Both the position numbers and the translations under genes were made by a program. A stretch of DNA of 15,158 nucleotides, taken from positions 1 through 15,158 of the forward strand of contig JACDDZ010000016.1 of assembly GCA_013816695.1 (NCBI GenBank), written 5' to 3'. This DNA comes from Gemmatimonadaceae bacterium. Its GTDB lineage: Bacteria; Gemmatimonadota; Gemmatimonadetes; Gemmatimonadales; Gemmatimonadaceae. The notes below the pieces were generated by a model that did no database searches, was not told where the DNA came from, and saw only the letters and a program-made list of their open reading frames with translations. Below, one piece after another: positions 13,200-15,158 of the stretch; position 1 is the stretch's first letter; each line of letters begins with the position of its first letter.

Positions 13200-15074
13200 T
13201 TATTTTGCGACCGGGATATACTCTCCTATACGAGTCCAGACCACAAGCGTTCCGCACTCTGAGTCGGGAGTTGCAAACCGTACCGGGGTTTCTGCCGGGC
13301 CACGGTAATACTCCACTGCTTCAATTTCTGTCGGATCAAGAGAGTTTACATCGAACAGCGGAGCACCTTCAGCAGGTGCAAATACTCGCACACCATCGAC
13401 AAACACCTGCGTGTAGCATGCGCGCTTTGCTCCTCGCAGAAAATCTGAGGGGTCGCCGCCGCGGGACTTGCCACCCAAACCCGCGCCACCTCGGCTGCTG
13501 GCGAGCGCGGCTTGACCGTTGGACATCCGCACCAAGCGAGCGCCAAATGCTCCAGCCAAAATCTCACCTAACTGCCGCGGACCATGGCTTTCAAGCTGTG
13601 CGCGATTCAGGAAGCTACCAATTCCATTTCGGCGCCTTTCGTCGAATCCGCGAGTTGCGAGAAGCCCGACAGCCCGCCTGACGGTTATTGTGTCAAGAAC
13701 TGGCGCGATTGGGCGAAGCCCGAATGTGATCGGCTGTTCGGTGTTCTCCGAAAAGACGCCACCGAAATTCGCCGCGACGAAACCAATTTTACGGATATTT
13801 ACAAGTATTGAATCGCGTGTCGTGGCTGTAAGCGTAAACCTGCCAACAGAATCGGATTGCATTTTCGTGCCTGCTACTGTTATCTCCGCTCCAGTTACGG
13901 GTACACCGGACGCAACGTTGACGACCCGTCCGGCCAGCGTGTATACCGGCGATGCGGCGACCCCAGCCAGGTCATCCGGATGACGTTGCGAAATATTGCG
14001 TACGACAGCTCCCACTTCGTGAAACCCAATCAGTGTGTCGACGACGACATTTGCATTCCAACCTGCACCAGAACGGGTTATCCGACCAACTCGAGGAGTT
14101 CGGATAACCCATTTATTAATAAACCATTCTCCGGACGGTAATTTTTCAAATTCGATTCGCCCGCCAATTCCCGGCACCGGAATCGGCAATGGCAAATTCA
14201 CATACTCGTAATCAAGAGTGCGCAGTTCCGAGGTTTTCGCCTTGACCCACAAAACACCTTTGATATTCGGAGAAGTAACCCAGGCCTTCGGATCGAATCT
14301 CAATCCGACCAAGTCACTTGACGACGAAGTTGTGTGCGGGAAAAAGCAGTGTGATCCGGCAAATTCGTCCGAAAGAAGTGTGCGTGCGTCCGGGGCGTAG
14401 TAATAATCGGATTCGTTTCTCTTCCTTACATATCCGTTCTCTTCCAGGTCTTTGCCAGACGCCGCACTGAAGGGCTGGTTTGTAAATCTGGAGATTATTT
14501 CTACGGTCTTCCGCTGCTCGCGATGCCTACCGTCCAAATCCCGTTCATACTTTTCGATTTCCATGGGATGATTGGACTCGGCATCACTCAATACGCTTGC
14601 TTCCAAGGCAAGCTCTATGTCTTGCCAGAGCCGTGAGACAATACCCGGCTCAGCGCGTAGGCTGCCGCATGTGCTTTGGACTTGTATAGCTACAGGTTCG
14701 AGCGCGACCGGATTTGCCCTCATATCGATTTTCACGACAGCATGGGTTGCGTCTGAAATCGACTTATGCACGGGCGCGTATCCGATTCGACGAACCGAAA
14801 GCAAATTCTGGCGCGCTGGTCGAACCCGCAGAGAAGCCCGGCCATTTTCGTTGGTAATTGCAGACGTTTCAGGGGAGGTGAATCCTGTATCCACGCTTAC
14901 GATTGCGCCGGAAAGCAATCGGTTAGAACTGACGTCTCGTACCTCAACCTCAACTGTTTGACCACACAATGGGTAAAGGGGGAGATGAGCTACGAGCGCA
15001 ATCACGCCCATTTTATGCAAATAATTTCGCAGAAAGCCGTTAGCGCGCGAATAAAACAAATGATGTATCCTCAA
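13200..15074 (-). CDS. Carboxypeptidase-regulatory-like / TonB plug domain protein without a beta-barrel
   Basis: A 624-residue exported protein of unknown role. A basic leader and hydrophobic stretch (about 22-38) look like a signal peptide ending near Cys37-Gly-Gln. Residues 40-120 are a carboxypeptidase-regulatory-like beta-sandwich (VEVEVRDVSSNRLLSGAIVSV, then a Gly-rich turn). Residues 130-370 are a middle region, partly beta, of no recognised family. A second regulatory-like domain spans about 378-455 (LAGRVVNVASGVPVTGAEITV). About 470-616 resembles a TonB-receptor plug: GFDERRRNGIGSFLNRAQLE, VFVDGVRV, LDPTEIEAVEYYRGP, and a final CGTLVVWTR. No barrel strands follow. The ORF can start at TTG 15074, just after an in-frame TAG, or at ATG 15011 (Met22); neither has a clear ribosome-binding site. 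The protein may act in the periplasm or at the outer membrane. Inferred from sequence style. Confidence 0.85.
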   Translation of the reverse strand: MRIHHLFYSRANGFLRNYLHKMGVIALVAHLPLYPLCGQTVEVEVRDVSSNRLLSGAIVSVDTGFTSPETSAITNENGRASLRVRPARQNLLSVRRIGYAPVHKSISDATHAVVKIDMRANPVALEPVAIQVQSTCGSLRAEPGIVSRLWQDIELALEASVLSDAESNHPMEIEKYERDLDGRHREQRKTVEIISRFTNQPFSAASGKDLEENGYVRKRNESDYYYAPDARTLLSDEFAGSHCFFPHTTSSSSDLVGLRFDPKAWVTSPNIKGVLWVKAKTSELRTLDYEYVNLPLPIPVPGIGGRIEFEKLPSGEWFINKWVIRTPRVGRITRSGAGWNANVVVDTLIGFHEVGAVVRNISQRHPDDLAGVAASPVYTLAGRVVNVASGVPVTGAEITVAGTKMQSDSVGRFTLTATTRDSILVNIRKIGFVAANFGGVFSENTEQPITFGLRPIAPVLDTITVRRAVGLLATRGFDERRRNGIGSFLNRAQLESHGPRQLGEILAGAFGARLVRMSNGQAALASSRGGAGLGGKSRGGDPSDFLRGAKRACYTQVFVDGVRVFAPAEGAPLFDVNSLDPTEIEAVEYYRGPAETPVRFATPDSECGTLVVWTRIGEYIPVAK

Positions 15075-15158
15075 TGACTAAGTACACGCGGCGATAGAAT
15101 ATCCGGCCATTTCCAGACTAGACCTCCGCCGACCGCTTGTCAATTGAAGACCTGATGC
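15075..15158 (-). promoter_or_regulatory. Upstream region of the plug-domain gene, window edge
   Basis: These 84 bases lie upstream of the minus-strand gene and contain stops in its frame. The region probably holds its promoter, but I see no confident -35/-10 pair and no coding evidence on either strand before the window ends. Confidence 0.3.

Noticed and set aside
13200..15074. Lipoprotein signal at Cys37 of the plug-domain protein
   Set aside because: The residues before it (Y-P-L-C) do not fit a lipobox; a signal peptidase I site near this point fits better.

Overview
The window is a stretch of bacterial chromosome with moderately high GC, dense in housekeeping genes and with no phage, plasmid or insertion-sequence content. 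The best guess at lineage is Gemmatimonadota. The gene order ispE / tRNA-Gln / prs / rplY / pth / ychF / rpsF / rpsR / DUF2232 / rplI is of a kind shared by several deep Gram-negative lineages. The last gene, a carboxypeptidase-regulatory-domain protein ending in a lone TonB plug-like domain, is a style I associate with Gemmatimonadota. The lineage call is inference from gene content only.

Layout. (1) 1-2672, minus strand: trxA - rsmI - DinG-like helicase, read right to left with stop/start overlaps; the helicase runs off the left edge. (2) 2749-3159, plus: methylmalonyl-CoA epimerase, convergent with a small lipoprotein gene (3313-3750, minus). Between them lies a long AGCT-rich hairpin. (3) 3793-7134, plus: pdxJ - Hpt-like protein - UPF0104-type membrane protein - ispE. 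All three junctions are 4-bp GTGA overlaps, so this is one tightly coupled operon. (4) 7152-9531, plus: tRNA-Gln(TTG) - prs - rplY - pth. (5) 9717-10817: ychF, flanked on both sides by long imperfect hairpins. (6) 11076-13171, plus: rpsF - rpsR - DUF2232 membrane protein - rplI. (7) 13200-15074, minus: the 624-residue carboxypeptidase-regulatory/TonB-plug protein, convergent with rplI 28 bp away.

Functionally the plus-strand blocks gather precursor supply (pyridoxine phosphate, isoprenoid, PRPP) and translation (tRNA-Gln, L25, peptidyl-tRNA hydrolase, YchF, S6, S18, L9). The minus-strand block adds 16S rRNA methylation, thioredoxin and a DNA helicase.

No new defence or mobile system is visible. 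The most unusual features are: three gene-end hairpins of 113-132 nt, two of them built from degenerate 7-bp repeats; an rsmI gene whose conserved N terminus has no ATG, GTG or TTG in front of it and seems to start at ATA overlapping the trxA stop (ATAG); a CheA-Hpt-like protein lacking the phospho-accepting histidine, inserted in a biosynthetic operon; and the barrel-less plug-domain protein. No gene-free stretch exceeds 300 bases.
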